Of a DNA stretch of 64,000 bases, positions 36,526-45,918 are shown piece by piece. The stretch covers positions 1,178,001-1,242,000 of the forward strand of contig CANNBH010000001.1 in assembly GCA_947502815.1 (NCBI GenBank), written 5' to 3'. Source of the DNA: an uncultured Erythrobacter sp. (GTDB lineage Bacteria; Pseudomonadota; Alphaproteobacteria; Sphingomonadales; Sphingomonadaceae). The notes below the pieces were generated by a model. The model saw only the letters and a list, made by a program, of their open reading frames with translations, searched no databases and was not told the origin of the DNA. Made by a program: the position numbers and the translations under genes. Position 1 is the stretch's first letter; each line of letters opens with the position of its first letter.

Positions 36526-37854
36526 ATGCCCCCATTCACAAACAATTCCGCAGTTTCCCGCCGCTCCCTTTTCCGAGGCGGCGTCTATGCGGCTGCGGGT
36601 GCGGGTTTGGCCGCCGTCCCGGTGGGGCGCGGTTTGTTGGCGCACAATGTCGATGAGGCATGGCCCAACGCGGCGGCGATGGCGAACCGCTACATCTCCG
36701 AAGGCAAGGTTGCGAACCTGTTTATGACCTTTGGCTGGGGCCAGGAAGATCACGCCCACACAGTTGGCGGCGGCACATTGGGTGTCGGCAGCGCGGTCGA
36801 AGTGGATCAAAACTCGCTCTATCGGATTTATTCCATGAGCAAACCGGTAACCGGCATGGCGATCATGATGCTCATTGATGATGGCTTGCTGGAAATAGAC
36901 ATGCCTCTGCATGATGTGCTTCCCGCATTCCGCGACATGCAAGTGATCGTTGATCCAGAAGGGCCGATTTCTGACACGGTCCCTGCTGCAACCCCAATAA
37001 CGATCCGCCAATTGCTGACTCACACCGCCGGTCTTGGATACTCAATCACATCCAAGGGCGAATTGCTCGACGCTTATGTCGAAAACGGCATTGTTGGCGG
37101 GCGAGTAAGCCGCTTCCCCATTCCCGGCGTGCCCAACCCAACACCGGCACCGGGATTGGAAGTGTGGGCGGACCGTTTGGCCACAATCCCGCTGGAATAC
37201 CAACCCGCGACAAAATGGAGCTATTCCGCCAGCATCGATTTGCTGGGCCGGGTGATTGAAGTGGCATCGGGAATGGAATTTGAAGCCTTCTTGAAAGCGC
37301 GCATGTTTGATCCGCTGGGCATGACCAGCACATGGATGACCGTTCCCGAAAGCGAAAAGACGCGCCTGACTGACAATTACGGCATTTGGGGAGGCACTCT
37401 CCTACCGCTCGATCCGGCGTCCAATTCGATTTACCTCGACGCGCCAAAGGTTCCGTCGGGCGGCGGCGGATTGGTTTCGAGCCCGAAAGATTATGACCGG
37501 TTCCTGCGCATGCTGCTGGGCTATGGAACATTGGACGGTGAGCAGGTGATGAGCGAAGCGGCTGTGCGCACTGGCATCTCTGATCTGGTGCCAGAAACCG
37601 TCGATATGACCGGTTCATGGATGGAAGGGCAAGGGCATGGCGCCGGCGGACGCTCCATCAACGGCACATTCGGTTGGGGCGGCGCGGCAGGCACGCTGGC
37701 CGCGGTGGATTACAACGCCGGGCTGCGCGCAGCCATGTGGACGCAATATATGCCCAGCGACACCTATCCGATCCGCGACGAATATCTGGCTGCGTTGCAG
37801 GCGGATATGGGTTCGAAATATGATGCCATCGATAGCCGGGCAAACGGCATCTGA
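36526..37854 (+). CDS. Tat-exported serine hydrolase, beta-lactamase/esterase family (class C-like)
   Basis: I choose ATG 36526, seven bases after GGAGAA and directly before a twin-arginine signal (SRRSLFRGG, then an Ala/Gly hydrophobic stretch); a start at 36442 would bury it. The 442-aa product has the SxxK motif S103-M-S-K106, the YSAS motif after KWS, and a late Gly-rich GGAAGT block in the place of KTG/HTG. Family members include esterases, D-aminopeptidases and penicillin-binding-like proteins, so beta-lactam resistance should not be assumed. The TGA overlaps the nudC ATG (TGATG). Confidence 0.92.
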   Translation: MPPFTNNSAVSRRSLFRGGVYAAAGAGLAAVPVGRGLLAHNVDEAWPNAAAMANRYISEGKVANLFMTFGWGQEDHAHTVGGGTLGVGSAVEVDQNSLYRIYSMSKPVTGMAIMMLIDDGLLEIDMPLHDVLPAFRDMQVIVDPEGPISDTVPAATPITIRQLLTHTAGLGYSITSKGELLDAYVENGIVGGRVSRFPIPGVPNPTPAPGLEVWADRLATIPLEYQPATKWSYSASIDLLGRVIEVASGMEFEAFLKARMFDPLGMTSTWMTVPESEKTRLTDNYGIWGGTLLPLDPASNSIYLDAPKVPSGGGGLVSSPKDYDRFLRMLLGYGTLDGEQVMSEAAVRTGISDLVPETVDMTGSWMEGQGHGAGGRSINGTFGWGGAAGTLAAVDYNAGLRAAMWTQYMPSDTYPIRDEYLAALQADMGSKYDAIDSRANGI

Positions 37855-38780
37855 TGTCATATACCACTCATGCAGAGCTGGCGCGGACGGGGGCAATTGC
37901 CTTTGCCGGATCACCGATTGATCGGGCGGATCACATCCGCACGAACAAGGAAAAATTGGGCGAGCTGATGAACTGGCGGGCGAAAGTCCTGCTGCTCGAT
38001 GGATTGCTGCCGCAAATTGATGATGCGGGCGGATTGAAGTGGGGCACCTTTGCCGACATCGCCGAAGACGCAGAGATCGTTTTCCTTGGCATGATGGATG
38101 ATGGGTCGAGCGAGAAAGCATGCTTTGCCGCTGTCCCAGATGATGGAGCGACCGGCCCTGCCTATGCGATGCCGCGCGCATGGCAGGCGATCCAGCAATT
38201 GTCGCCGCCGGATCTGGCAATTTATGGCGGAGCGCGCAGCCTGGTCGATTGGCACGCGCGCCACCGTTTCTGCGCCAAATGCGGCGGGTCCACCAAACCC
38301 GCGAAGGGTGGATGGCAGCGCGATTGCGAAAATTGCGGGGCGCAGCATTTCCCGCGCACCGATCCGGTCACGATTATGCTGGTGGAAAATGAAGGGCGTT
38401 TGCTTCTGGGCCGCCAACCGCGCTTTCCACCGCGATCATTTTCTGCGCTCGCTGGCTTTGTCGAACCGGGCGAAACCATCGAAGAAGCTGTCGCGCGCGA
38501 AGTGCACGAAGAAGCGGGTCTGCGCGTTCGGAACGTCCAATATATCGCGACCCAACCGTGGCCATTTCCCAGCCAATTGATGATTGGATGCTATTCGCAA
38601 ACCGACGAAACCGACATCACGCTGGACGTCGAAGAATTGGAAGAGGCGCGCTGGTTCACCCGTGAAGAGGTGCAACACGCGATGGACACAATCGGCAGCG
38701 AGGAGGGGCCGTTTAACGCCCCGCCAAAGGCCGCGATTGCGCACAGTTTGCTGAAATGGTGGTTGGAGAAATACGCATGA
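37854..38780 (+). CDS. nudC: NADH pyrophosphatase NudC (NAD-capped RNA hydrolase)
   Basis: A 308-aa Nudix enzyme that cleaves NADH and removes NAD caps from RNA. A zinc ribbon is formed by CAKCGG and CENCG, and FPRTDPV leads into the Nudix domain. The Nudix box is complete (GFVEPGETIEEAVAREVHEEAG), and SQLMIG matches the NudC SQPWPFPxS-type region (QPWPFPSQLM). It overlaps the upstream hydrolase and the downstream DsbA-like gene, indicating one operon. Confidence 0.95.
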   Translation: MSYTTHAELARTGAIAFAGSPIDRADHIRTNKEKLGELMNWRAKVLLLDGLLPQIDDAGGLKWGTFADIAEDAEIVFLGMMDDGSSEKACFAAVPDDGATGPAYAMPRAWQAIQQLSPPDLAIYGGARSLVDWHARHRFCAKCGGSTKPAKGGWQRDCENCGAQHFPRTDPVTIMLVENEGRLLLGRQPRFPPRSFSALAGFVEPGETIEEAVAREVHEEAGLRVRNVQYIATQPWPFPSQLMIGCYSQTDETDITLDVEELEEARWFTREEVQHAMDTIGSEEGPFNAPPKAAIAHSLLKWWLEKYA

Positions 38781-39469
38781 GTGCAGCTCAAAAACTGACA
38801 ATCGACATTTACTCTGATGTGATGTGCCCGTGGTGCGCCATCGGATACGGTCAACTTGGCAAAGCCTTGGGCGAATTGGATGGAGAAATTGACGCGGAAA
38901 TCCGCTGGCGTCCGTTTGAGCTGAACCCTGACATGCCTGTGACCGGCGAAGAACAAGAGGCGCATCTTCAGCGCAAATATGGCCGCTCCGCCGAAGAGGG
39001 GTCGCAAGTGCGCGGCCAGATGAAGGCTGTTGCCGAAAGCGCCGGCGTCTCGCTGTCATACGAAGGCGGCGCCGACCCTGCGCCCCCTGCGATGATGTGG
39101 AACACCCGCGATTGTCACAAGCTGCTTGGCTTTGCCTTGGAACAGGCGGGACCAGATGTGCAAACGCAGCTCAAACTGGCGCTGTTCAAAGCGCATTTTA
39201 ATGAGCGAAAGCGCCTTGCCGATCGCGAAACCTTGCTCGACATCGCCGCCAGTGTCGGCCTGCACCGTCAGGCCGCGAAAGCGGCTCTTGATGATGCGGA
39301 ACTCGAAGCGCGCGTGGTCGCCGAAGAACAGCAGGCGTGGGATTTCAACATCTCTGGCGTTCCCGCGATGATCGTGAATGACAAATTCATGATCCCCGGC
39401 GCGCAGTCACCCGAAACCTATGTGAATGCATTGCGCCGGGTCGCGGAAAAGAGCCGAGCCGCGGCATAA
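38777..39469 (+). CDS. DsbA-family oxidoreductase, FrnE-like
   Basis: A 230-aa cytoplasmic thioredoxin-fold protein with no signal peptide and a CPWC motif near the start (DVMCPWCAIG). FNISGVPAMIVND supplies the cis-Pro region. FrnE-like proteins are linked to polyketide isomerisation or oxidative-stress tolerance. The start overlaps the nudC TGA (ATGA), and the stop overlaps the SDR ATG by one base, so nudC, this gene and the SDR are coupled. An upstream start at 38756 lies inside nudC and is less likely. Confidence 0.92.
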   Translation: MSAAQKLTIDIYSDVMCPWCAIGYGQLGKALGELDGEIDAEIRWRPFELNPDMPVTGEEQEAHLQRKYGRSAEEGSQVRGQMKAVAESAGVSLSYEGGADPAPPAMMWNTRDCHKLLGFALEQAGPDVQTQLKLALFKAHFNERKRLADRETLLDIAASVGLHRQAAKAALDDAELEARVVAEEQQAWDFNISGVPAMIVNDKFMIPGAQSPETYVNALRRVAEKSRAAA

Positions 39470-40290
39470 TGGCAAACTTTGAACCGAAAACCGCGGTGAT
39501 CACCGGCGGGGCCAGCGGTATCGGGTTTGCGCTCGCCAAACGTATGGCGGGGCAGGGGATCACAGTCATCATTGCGGACCTTGCTGGGCCAGCACTGGAC
39601 CGGGCTGGGGCGCTGGACAATGTCACCGTACACCCCAGCGATGTGTCTGATTTGGATCAAGTCGAAGCGCTGGCGCAGTTTGCCTTTGATCAATTGGGCA
39701 GCGTTGATTTGGTCCTCAACAACGCCGGACAAAGCGGCGTTCACGGGCCGATGTGGGACGTGGATCCCGCCGACGCCCGGGCGCATTTCGACGTGAATTT
39801 CTGGGGCGTGTGGAATGGGTGCCGGGCCTTTGCGCCGCGCCTGATTGAACAGGCGACCCCATCGGCCATCTACAACACCGGCAGCGAGAACAGCTGGTTT
39901 TGCGCCGTGAAGCAGACCAGCGCCTATATTGCGGCCAAACACGCTGTGCTGGGCCTGACAGAGAGCATGCGCGGCGATCTGCCGCCGCATGTCCATGCTG
40001 GACTGATCATTCCCGGCTGGGTCTTCACCCCGCTTGGCCCCGAACGTTTCATGAAATTCGGTATGGATGTGGACCAATATGTCGATATCATCCTGCCGCA
40101 AATCCAAACGCGCCGACGTTTCGTAGTTAGTCATGGCTACAACCAGGCGCGCATTGATGAACGCATGGATGAACTGGCCGCGAGTTTTGATGAATTTGCC
40201 GTGCCAGCGGATGAGGATGCAAAGCATGACGTGCAGCTGGTGATGCGTGCAATGCGAAAAGCCGGGCGAGAAGCCGCGGGGAAATCCTAA
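39469..40290 (+). CDS. Short-chain dehydrogenase/reductase
   Basis: A 273-aa classical SDR. The cofactor motif TGGASGIG lies near residue 12, NNAG near 87, the catalytic Ser in NTGSENSW and the YxxxK motif in SAYIAAKHA. Such enzymes reduce or oxidise alcohol/keto groups with NAD(P)H; the substrate cannot be read. It shares its start base with the stop of the FrnE-like gene. Confidence 0.93.
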   Translation: MANFEPKTAVITGGASGIGFALAKRMAGQGITVIIADLAGPALDRAGALDNVTVHPSDVSDLDQVEALAQFAFDQLGSVDLVLNNAGQSGVHGPMWDVDPADARAHFDVNFWGVWNGCRAFAPRLIEQATPSAIYNTGSENSWFCAVKQTSAYIAAKHAVLGLTESMRGDLPPHVHAGLIIPGWVFTPLGPERFMKFGMDVDQYVDIILPQIQTRRRFVVSHGYNQARIDERMDELAASFDEFAVPADEDAKHDVQLVMRAMRKAGREAAGKS

Positions 40291-40322
40291 AGCGGCCAAG
40301 ACAATACGGGGAAGACGGGGAA

Positions 40323-41210
40323 ATGGGAAAATCGGTAAAAAGTTTGATGGTGGCGGGGATCGTCACAATCATCGCATTGGTCTTTGCGCATTTTGCAGGG
40401 GCGGGCAGCGTTGACCTGTTTGGAACGTCTGCGTTCTTCGTTTGCGCGGTCATCGCGCTGCTTGTGAACTGGCTTGCCTTTATCCCTTCCGCAGCGGCGC
40501 AGACCGACAAATTCTACGACACTATCGGCGCAGTGACCTATCTTTCCGTCACAGCGGTCGCCTGTTACGCCGCCTATGCTGCGGCGGGATCGCTGGACAT
40601 GCGCGCGATGGTGGTCGCGGGCATGGTGGCGATTTGGTGCATCCGGCTTGGCACATTCCTGTATGCGCGCATCCACGCAGCCGGGGGCAATGACAGCCGC
40701 TTTGAGAAAATCAGAGTGAACCCGCCGCGCTTTTTGGTGGCATGGACGCTGCAGGCGCTTTGGGTGATCTTCACCGCCTCTGCCGCCTTGGCGATCATCA
40801 CATCCACCGTTCGTGTTCCTTTGGATGTGTTCTTCTGGGTCGGCGCGGCAATCTGGGTGCTGGGCATCGTGTTTGAAACCGTCGCTGACTGCCAGAAAAG
40901 CGCGTTTAAGGACGACGCAGCGAACAAAGGCAAATTCATCAATGTTGGCCTTTGGGCATGGTGTCGCCATCCCAATTATTTTGGCGAAATCACGCTGTGG
41001 TTGGGCATTCTTGTTATTGCCATTCCGGTGCTTTCGGGCCTGTCATGGTTGGTGGTTATCTCGCCGGTCTTTGTGTTCCTGTTGCTCACCAAAATCAGCG
41101 GGATCAACCTACAGGATGCGCAGGCGAAACAGCGTTGGGGCGATGATCCGGCGTATCAGGCATACCGGGCCAAAACGCCCGCCCTGTTCCCGCGCCCTCC
41201 AAAAGGGTAA
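40323..41210 (+). CDS. DUF1295 / steroid 5-alpha-reductase-like membrane protein
   Basis: A 295-aa protein with about seven hydrophobic segments. The conserved RHPNYFGEITLWLGI near residue 220 is the hallmark of the isoprenylcysteine methyltransferase/steroid reductase superfamily. YQAYRAKTPALFPRPPKG is the usual C-terminal end. The enzymatic role in bacteria is not established. It follows the SDR by 32 bases and precedes the cytochrome genes by 45. Confidence 0.9.
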   Translation: MGKSVKSLMVAGIVTIIALVFAHFAGAGSVDLFGTSAFFVCAVIALLVNWLAFIPSAAAQTDKFYDTIGAVTYLSVTAVACYAAYAAAGSLDMRAMVVAGMVAIWCIRLGTFLYARIHAAGGNDSRFEKIRVNPPRFLVAWTLQALWVIFTASAALAIITSTVRVPLDVFFWVGAAIWVLGIVFETVADCQKSAFKDDAANKGKFINVGLWAWCRHPNYFGEITLWLGILVIAIPVLSGLSWLVVISPVFVFLLLTKISGINLQDAQAKQRWGDDPAYQAYRAKTPALFPRPPKG

Positions 41211-41255
41211 GGTGACCCGCAACACCTTGATTCTCAACCAAAGGAGCCTCCCCCA

Positions 41256-41759
41256 ATGAAGCGCATTTCCAAAGCCCGTTTGATCGCCGCGACGCCTTTG
41301 ATCGCTTTACTGGCCGCATGTGGGGCCGGCCTGGAAGAGAGCGATGAAAGCACATCTCCTGTGTCCGATGCCCCGCCTGAAATCGCTGAACGTCAGGACA
41401 ATTTCGAAGCCATCGGCGACAGCTTTAAGGTGATCCGCGAGCAGCTTGAAACCGACGCGCCCGATATGGCCGCGATCCAAACGGCGGCGGGTGATATCAA
41501 CACGCGCCTTCAACGTGTGCCGGACCTGTTCCCCGAAGGAACCAGCATGGAAGCGGGCTTTGACACAGAGGCTTTGGCGGTGATTTGGGAAGATCCCGAT
41601 GGCTTTGCTGAGGCGACCCAAAACGCGATTGCGGCCAGCGAAGAAATGATCGCAGCGGCGGCTTCGGGCGATCCGGCGGCGGTTGGCCCGCAGGTCGGCA
41701 ACATCGGCCTCAACGGTTGCAAGGCCTGCCACGACAAATTCCGCGTCGACGACGATTGA
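41256..41759 (+). CDS. Cytochrome c'-like (c556 type) lipoprotein
   Basis: A 167-aa exported haem protein. The lipobox LLAAC (Cys22) predicts a lipid anchor. A single C-terminal CxxCH motif (C155-K-A-C158-H159) near the end of a four-helix-bundle-like sequence is typical of cytochrome c'/c556. AAGGAG precedes the ATG. The membrane cytochrome b gene starts 16 bases after the stop, so they probably exchange electrons. Confidence 0.9.
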   Translation: MKRISKARLIAATPLIALLAACGAGLEESDESTSPVSDAPPEIAERQDNFEAIGDSFKVIREQLETDAPDMAAIQTAAGDINTRLQRVPDLFPEGTSMEAGFDTEALAVIWEDPDGFAEATQNAIAASEEMIAAAASGDPAAVGPQVGNIGLNGCKACHDKFRVDDD

Positions 41760-41775
41760 CCCCAAAGGGGCGGTT

Positions 41776-42447
41776 ATGGCGATAGAAACCGAAGCAGTCC
41801 GCATCTGGGATTTGCCAGTGCGGGTGACGCATTGGTCGCTGGCGTTGATCGTGCCGGCCATGTGGTTCACCGCCGACAATTCGCTGTGGTATTGGCACAC
41901 GCGGCTGGGCCATGTGCTGCTTGCGCTGCTGATATTCCGGGTGATGTGGGGCTTTCTGGGAACAGACACCGCGCGCTTTTCCAGCTTTGTTAAAGGGCCG
42001 AGCGCGGTGCTGTATTACTTGCGCGGTGATCACGATGCCCAGCGCACCATCGGCCACAGCCCGCTGGGCGCATTGGCGGTGATCGGATTGCTGGGCGTGA
42101 TCGGCGCGCAGGTTGGCATGGGGCTGTTCGCGGGCGATCCCTATGACGGCGCGACCGGGCCATTGAACGCATTGGTGGGCGTCGGCACCGCCGATTGGAT
42201 CACCGACACGCATGAATGGTTTGTCTATGTGGTGGCGGGCATGATCGGCCTGCATCTTAGTGCGATTGCGATCTATGTCGGCGTGAAAAAGCAGACGCTT
42301 GTGGCCCCCATGGTGGCGGGCAAGGGCAAGGCCGAGGAAGGCGTCGAAGGCAATACACGCGCGTCCTTTCCCCGGTTTGCGAATTGCGCCGGGGCGGCGA
42401 TTGGTGTTGCGGCTTGGGTCTGGTTTGAGGCTTGGCCGCTGGGGTGA
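41776..42447 (+). CDS. Cytochrome b561/hydrogenase-type membrane cytochrome b
   Basis: A 223-aa protein with about five membrane segments. Candidate haem-ligand His residues occur in RVTHWSL, WHTRLGHVLLALL and HEWFVYVVAGMIGLHLSAIAIY. The start at ATG 41776 follows AAAGGGG; a longer frame starting at 41683 would overlap the cytochrome c gene. It likely carries electrons between the quinone pool and the adjacent cytochrome c'. Confidence 0.9.
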   Translation: MAIETEAVRIWDLPVRVTHWSLALIVPAMWFTADNSLWYWHTRLGHVLLALLIFRVMWGFLGTDTARFSSFVKGPSAVLYYLRGDHDAQRTIGHSPLGALAVIGLLGVIGAQVGMGLFAGDPYDGATGPLNALVGVGTADWITDTHEWFVYVVAGMIGLHLSAIAIYVGVKKQTLVAPMVAGKGKAEEGVEGNTRASFPRFANCAGAAIGVAAWVWFEAWPLG

Positions 42448-42542
42448 TTGATCGTCGCCTAACCAATTGCAGGGCTTCGGTACTTGCCTTAACAAACCCG
42501 TATGGTCGGCTCTGACTTGATCAAGAAATGTGTTGGAATGTT

Positions 42543-43055
42543 ATGATGTTAAAGCTTTCGCGAATTTTGGTTGCTGCTTGTGTTTTTCTTGCAATTCCCA
42601 CTGCAGCTATCGCCCAATCGGACGAATGGTTTGTGGGCAGTCATCCCGACTATCATGCCGCAATGATGCAACAGATCGATGGTATATTCGTTGTCGTTTA
42701 TGTCGCCAAAGAGCCGTCAATTTATGCGACCCCCGTGCTTATGGAAACGATAGCGCCGGCATGTAATACCGAGAGACCGATAGAATTGCATGGCACAACA
42801 GCTGTTATGGCGTTTGGGCAAACTGCCGAAGATCGCTTGGCAGAGGTGAAGAGTGCCGTTGAGCGTTTTATTGAGCGAAGCGTCAGCGCATGCCCGGTCG
42901 CAGATGATTTCGAGGCTCGTTTCTTTTACCGTTTCGACGATGCGTATCTCGCGACGGATGCTTTGCTAGTAGAAGCAGGTATTTTTCCGTTGGATGAGAT
43001 CGATGGTATGGATCGCGATAGTTCGACTGTCGAGCAGGAGGACAGTCGCGACTAG
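42543..43055 (+). CDS. Secreted hypothetical protein
   Basis: A 170-aa product with a signal peptide (hydrophobic core, AIA-Q at 24/25). The start could be ATG 42543, 42546 or 42528; GGA lies six bases before 42543. The mature part has two cysteines (PACNTE and SACPVAD) that could form a disulfide, and an acidic C-terminus. No family recognised. Its GC content and codon use look lower than those of its neighbours, hinting at different origin. Confidence 0.6.
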   Translation: MMLKLSRILVAACVFLAIPTAAIAQSDEWFVGSHPDYHAAMMQQIDGIFVVVYVAKEPSIYATPVLMETIAPACNTERPIELHGTTAVMAFGQTAEDRLAEVKSAVERFIERSVSACPVADDFEARFFYRFDDAYLATDALLVEAGIFPLDEIDGMDRDSSTVEQEDSRD

Positions 43056-43145
43056 CGATGTCCTTGACGCACGGACCTCTATTCGAATCGTGTTATTGGA
43101 GATCGTTCAGAACCATTGTGCCGCTAACCTCACCAAAGCGCCCCC

Positions 43146-43541
43146 TCAAATCAGCCCCAATCGCTCCAACTTACCCGCCAGTTTGCCCGGCAGCGCGTCG
43201 CCAATGTCTTCGCCCTCGGCCACGTCCAGCGGGGCCTTATCCTCGGCGAGATACCGCCACCCTTGATGTGCGCGTTTGCGTTGTTGGTGGACGCGGACCA
43301 GCACCGGCTCCAGATTGATGTGCCAGCGACCTTCTTCGGTTTCGGTGAAGCTCAAAATCTCTGAACGCGCGACCAGCGAATGGTTCAAAATCCAATAGAG
43401 CGATCCGCCGATCATCTCTTCATACCGTTTGGGGCGATATTTTGTCGTCAACCGTTTGGGATTGGGGCTGTTCTCATACCAGCTGGCAAGGTCTTCGTAG
43501 CTTTTCGCGCCGAACGCGATCTTGGTCATGTGGAGAGGCAT
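43146..43541 (-). CDS. DUF1489 family protein
   Basis: A 131-aa soluble protein with the DUF1489 pattern: PLHMTKIAFG at the start, then TKYRPKRYEEMIGGSLYWILN and the SEILSF strand. The family is restricted mainly to alphaproteobacteria and its function is unknown. It lies 30 bases after the mgtE stop on the same strand. Confidence 0.88.
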   Translation of the reverse strand: MPLHMTKIAFGAKSYEDLASWYENSPNPKRLTTKYRPKRYEEMIGGSLYWILNHSLVARSEILSFTETEEGRWHINLEPVLVRVHQQRKRAHQGWRYLAEDKAPLDVAEGEDIGDALPGKLAGKLERLGLI

Positions 43542-43571
43542 GGGAGCAGGATAGCGGTTTTAAAGCGCCGC

Positions 43572-45020
43572 TCAACCCAGACTGGCCAGCCCGGCCACAA
43601 CGGCGAGGCCCAAGAATGCGAGGAAGCCCATGGAATCGGTGATCATGGTCACAAACACCGAAGAGGCGACCGCCGGATCCTGATCCAGCCGTTCAAACAT
43701 CACGGGCACCAGCACCCCGGCAAGGCCCGCCACCGCGATATTGGCCACCATGGCCGCCGCGATTACAAGACCCATCATAGGGGAATACAGCACGCCCGCC
43801 GCGATCCCGATCAGCACTGCGATCGTGCCTCCGTTTAGCAAAGCGACGCGCAATTCGCGCCACACGATCCGCCAAGTGTTTGCGCGGGTCAATTGGTTGG
43901 TCGCAATCGCGCGCACCGCAACCGCCATCGTTTGCGTGCCCGCATTGCCGCCAATGCTGGCCACAATCGGCATCAACACCGCCAGCGCGACCAGTTCTTC
44001 GATAGCGGCACCGAAAAAGGCGATGATGAGCGATGCCACAACCGCCGTGCCCAAATTCGCCACCAACCAGCGTACGCGGCTGGAGTAGGCTTCGCGGATC
44101 GGTTCGTTGATGTCGCCGTCGCCCGCGCCGGACAGAAGCAGCGCATCTTCGCCTGCTTCTTCGGAAATAATGTGGACGATATCATCCACCGTCATCTGCC
44201 CCACCAAACGCCCGCTGTCATCGACCACAGCAGCAGAGATCAGCGCGTATTTCTGAAACATCAGCGCGACCTCTTCCTGATCCATCGAGACCGGAATCAA
44301 AGTTTGATCGCGTTTCATCACATCAGTCAGTTTGATCGAACGCGGAGAGGTCAAGATCCAATTGAGCGAACAGGTGCCCACCGGATGATGCGACGCGTCG
44401 ATCACAAAGACTTCAAAGAAATCATGCTCTAGATCGCCTTCGGTCCGCAGATAGTCGATCAGGTCGCCGACGGTCAGATGTTCGGGCACCGCCATAACGT
44501 GGCGGTTCATCAACCGGCCTGCGGTTTCCTCTGGATAGGACAGCGCGCTTTCAACCGCGGCCTGCGTCTCAGGCTCCAGCTCAGCGATAATCGCTTTCTG
44601 GTCGTCTTCGTCCAAATCTTCGAGCAGCTGGACGGCGTCGTCTGTTTCAAGCTCTTCGGCGATGGTCGCGACATCGGCAGGGGCCAGCGCCTCCATCATC
44701 AATTCGCGGACGTGATCGTTCAGTTCGGCGACCACTTCGGGTGACATCAGATCGGTGATCGCTACGGCCAGATGCGTGCGGTCTTCGCGCCCGAACAATT
44801 CGAGCAAATCGGCGATGTCGGCGGGGTGGAGCGGTTCGACCAGCTCATACACCGCAGCCTGATCACCCGCATCCAGCGCGCTTTCAACCGCGCTGACATA
44901 TTCGGGTTTCAGCCGGTTTTCTTCGTCATGGCGTTCATCATCCACCCGGTCATCCGGGCGCACGTCTTCCTCGTTGTCGGGGCGGTCTTCTACCAACAGG
45001 GTTTCATCGAGGTCGGCCAT
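43572..45020 (-). CDS. mgtE: Magnesium transporter MgtE
   Basis: A 482-aa inner-membrane Mg2+ channel. An acidic N-terminus leads into the MgtE_N helical superhelix (about residues 55-160), then a CBS pair (about 160-290: GRLMNRHVMAVPEHLTVGDLIDYL and DVMKRDQTLIPVSMDQEEVALMFQKY), a connecting helix, and five membrane helices (about 315-482) with the GGNAGTQT signature lining the pore. Mg2+ binding to the CBS/N domains is known to gate the family. Confidence 0.96.
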   Translation of the reverse strand: MADLDETLLVEDRPDNEEDVRPDDRVDDERHDEENRLKPEYVSAVESALDAGDQAAVYELVEPLHPADIADLLELFGREDRTHLAVAITDLMSPEVVAELNDHVRELMMEALAPADVATIAEELETDDAVQLLEDLDEDDQKAIIAELEPETQAAVESALSYPEETAGRLMNRHVMAVPEHLTVGDLIDYLRTEGDLEHDFFEVFVIDASHHPVGTCSLNWILTSPRSIKLTDVMKRDQTLIPVSMDQEEVALMFQKYALISAAVVDDSGRLVGQMTVDDIVHIISEEAGEDALLLSGAGDGDINEPIREAYSSRVRWLVANLGTAVVASLIIAFFGAAIEELVALAVLMPIVASIGGNAGTQTMAVAVRAIATNQLTRANTWRIVWRELRVALLNGGTIAVLIGIAAGVLYSPMMGLVIAAAMVANIAVAGLAGVLVPVMFERLDQDPAVASSVFVTMITDSMGFLAFLGLAVVAGLASLG

Positions 45021-45118
45021 ATTTTGTCGGTTTAGGCAGGCCTATCGTAAAAGCAAGCGGGTGACATGTGCGTGTCAGCCATTATATCGGGCGCCAAATC
45101 AAAACAGGAGATTCCCAA

Positions 45119-45580
45119 ATGGCCGATACATTAACCTTCACACTCGACACTGGTGATGGCGAAGGAAAAGACGTCGTGATCACTCTGCGCCCCGATCTGG
45201 CCCCCGGTCACGTCGCGCGCATCACCGAATTGGCTCAAGAAGGCTTTTACGATGGCGTGGTGTTCCACCGCGTGATCCCAGGCTTTATGGCCCAAGGCGG
45301 CGATCCAACCGGCACCGGCATGGGCGGCAGCGACAAGCCCGACCTGAAAGCGGAATTCAACGCCGAACCGCACAGCGAAGGCACGTGTTCGATGGCCCGT
45401 TCACAAATGCCAGACAGCGCCAACAGCCAGTTCTTCATCTGCTTTGAAGACGCAGAATTCCTCGACGGGCAATACACCGTCTGGGGCAATGTGAAGAGCG
45501 GCATGGAACACGTCCACGCCCTGCCAAAAGGCGAACCACCCCAAGCGCCGGGCAAGATCGTTAAGGCCACTGTGGCTTGA
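45119..45580 (+). CDS. Cyclophilin-type peptidyl-prolyl isomerase
   Basis: A 153-aa cytoplasmic cyclophilin that speeds cis-trans isomerisation at proline. FHRVIPGFMAQGGDPTGTG has the catalytic Arg and Gln regions, NSQFFICF the substrate-binding strand and GQYTVWGNV the late Trp region. The start at ATG 45119 follows CAGGAG by eight bases. No signal peptide. Confidence 0.95.
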   Translation: MADTLTFTLDTGDGEGKDVVITLRPDLAPGHVARITELAQEGFYDGVVFHRVIPGFMAQGGDPTGTGMGGSDKPDLKAEFNAEPHSEGTCSMARSQMPDSANSQFFICFEDAEFLDGQYTVWGNVKSGMEHVHALPKGEPPQAPGKIVKATVA

Positions 45581-45582
45581 TC

Positions 45583-45918
45583 ATGAAGGCCGGCATTGGC
45601 GTGATCGCTTTTGCCGGCCTATCAACTTGCCTTGAGACGCTCCCTCCCGTGGTTTGGGAAGGAGACACGCAGCGCGATGAGGCCAGCTTCATTCGATGCT
45701 TGGCCAGCTACGATGCATTCAAGGGCATTGAGTACATTCCGGGAGCGCGGAGCCGCCACGGGGGATCGCGCACATACGGACAAATGGATGGCCCGACGAT
45801 CGTTTTTCCCGAAGACGCAAGAGATTATCCAGAGCGCGTTTTCGCTCGCGCAGGCAAGGCGCTATCCTCGCATCAAATAGAGATTTTGGAAGATTGCCTG
45901 ACGGTCCGTCATGATTAA
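45583..45918 (+). CDS. Small putative lipoprotein of unknown function
   Basis: A 111-aa reading frame from ATG 45583, two bases after the cyclophilin stop. It ends eight bases inside the lipase gene. The N-terminus looks like a short signal with a possible lipobox (LSTC, Cys16); two further Cys are in the mature part. No family recognised. Tight packing supports it, but base composition is less typical than that of its neighbours. Confidence 0.5.
   Translation: MKAGIGVIAFAGLSTCLETLPPVVWEGDTQRDEASFIRCLASYDAFKGIEYIPGARSRHGGSRTYGQMDGPTIVFPEDARDYPERVFARAGKALSSHQIEILEDCLTVRHD

Noticed and set aside
36526..37854. Beta-lactamase resistance gene
   Set aside because: The SxxK fold is shared by esterases and peptidases; nothing in the sequence shows hydrolysis of beta-lactams.
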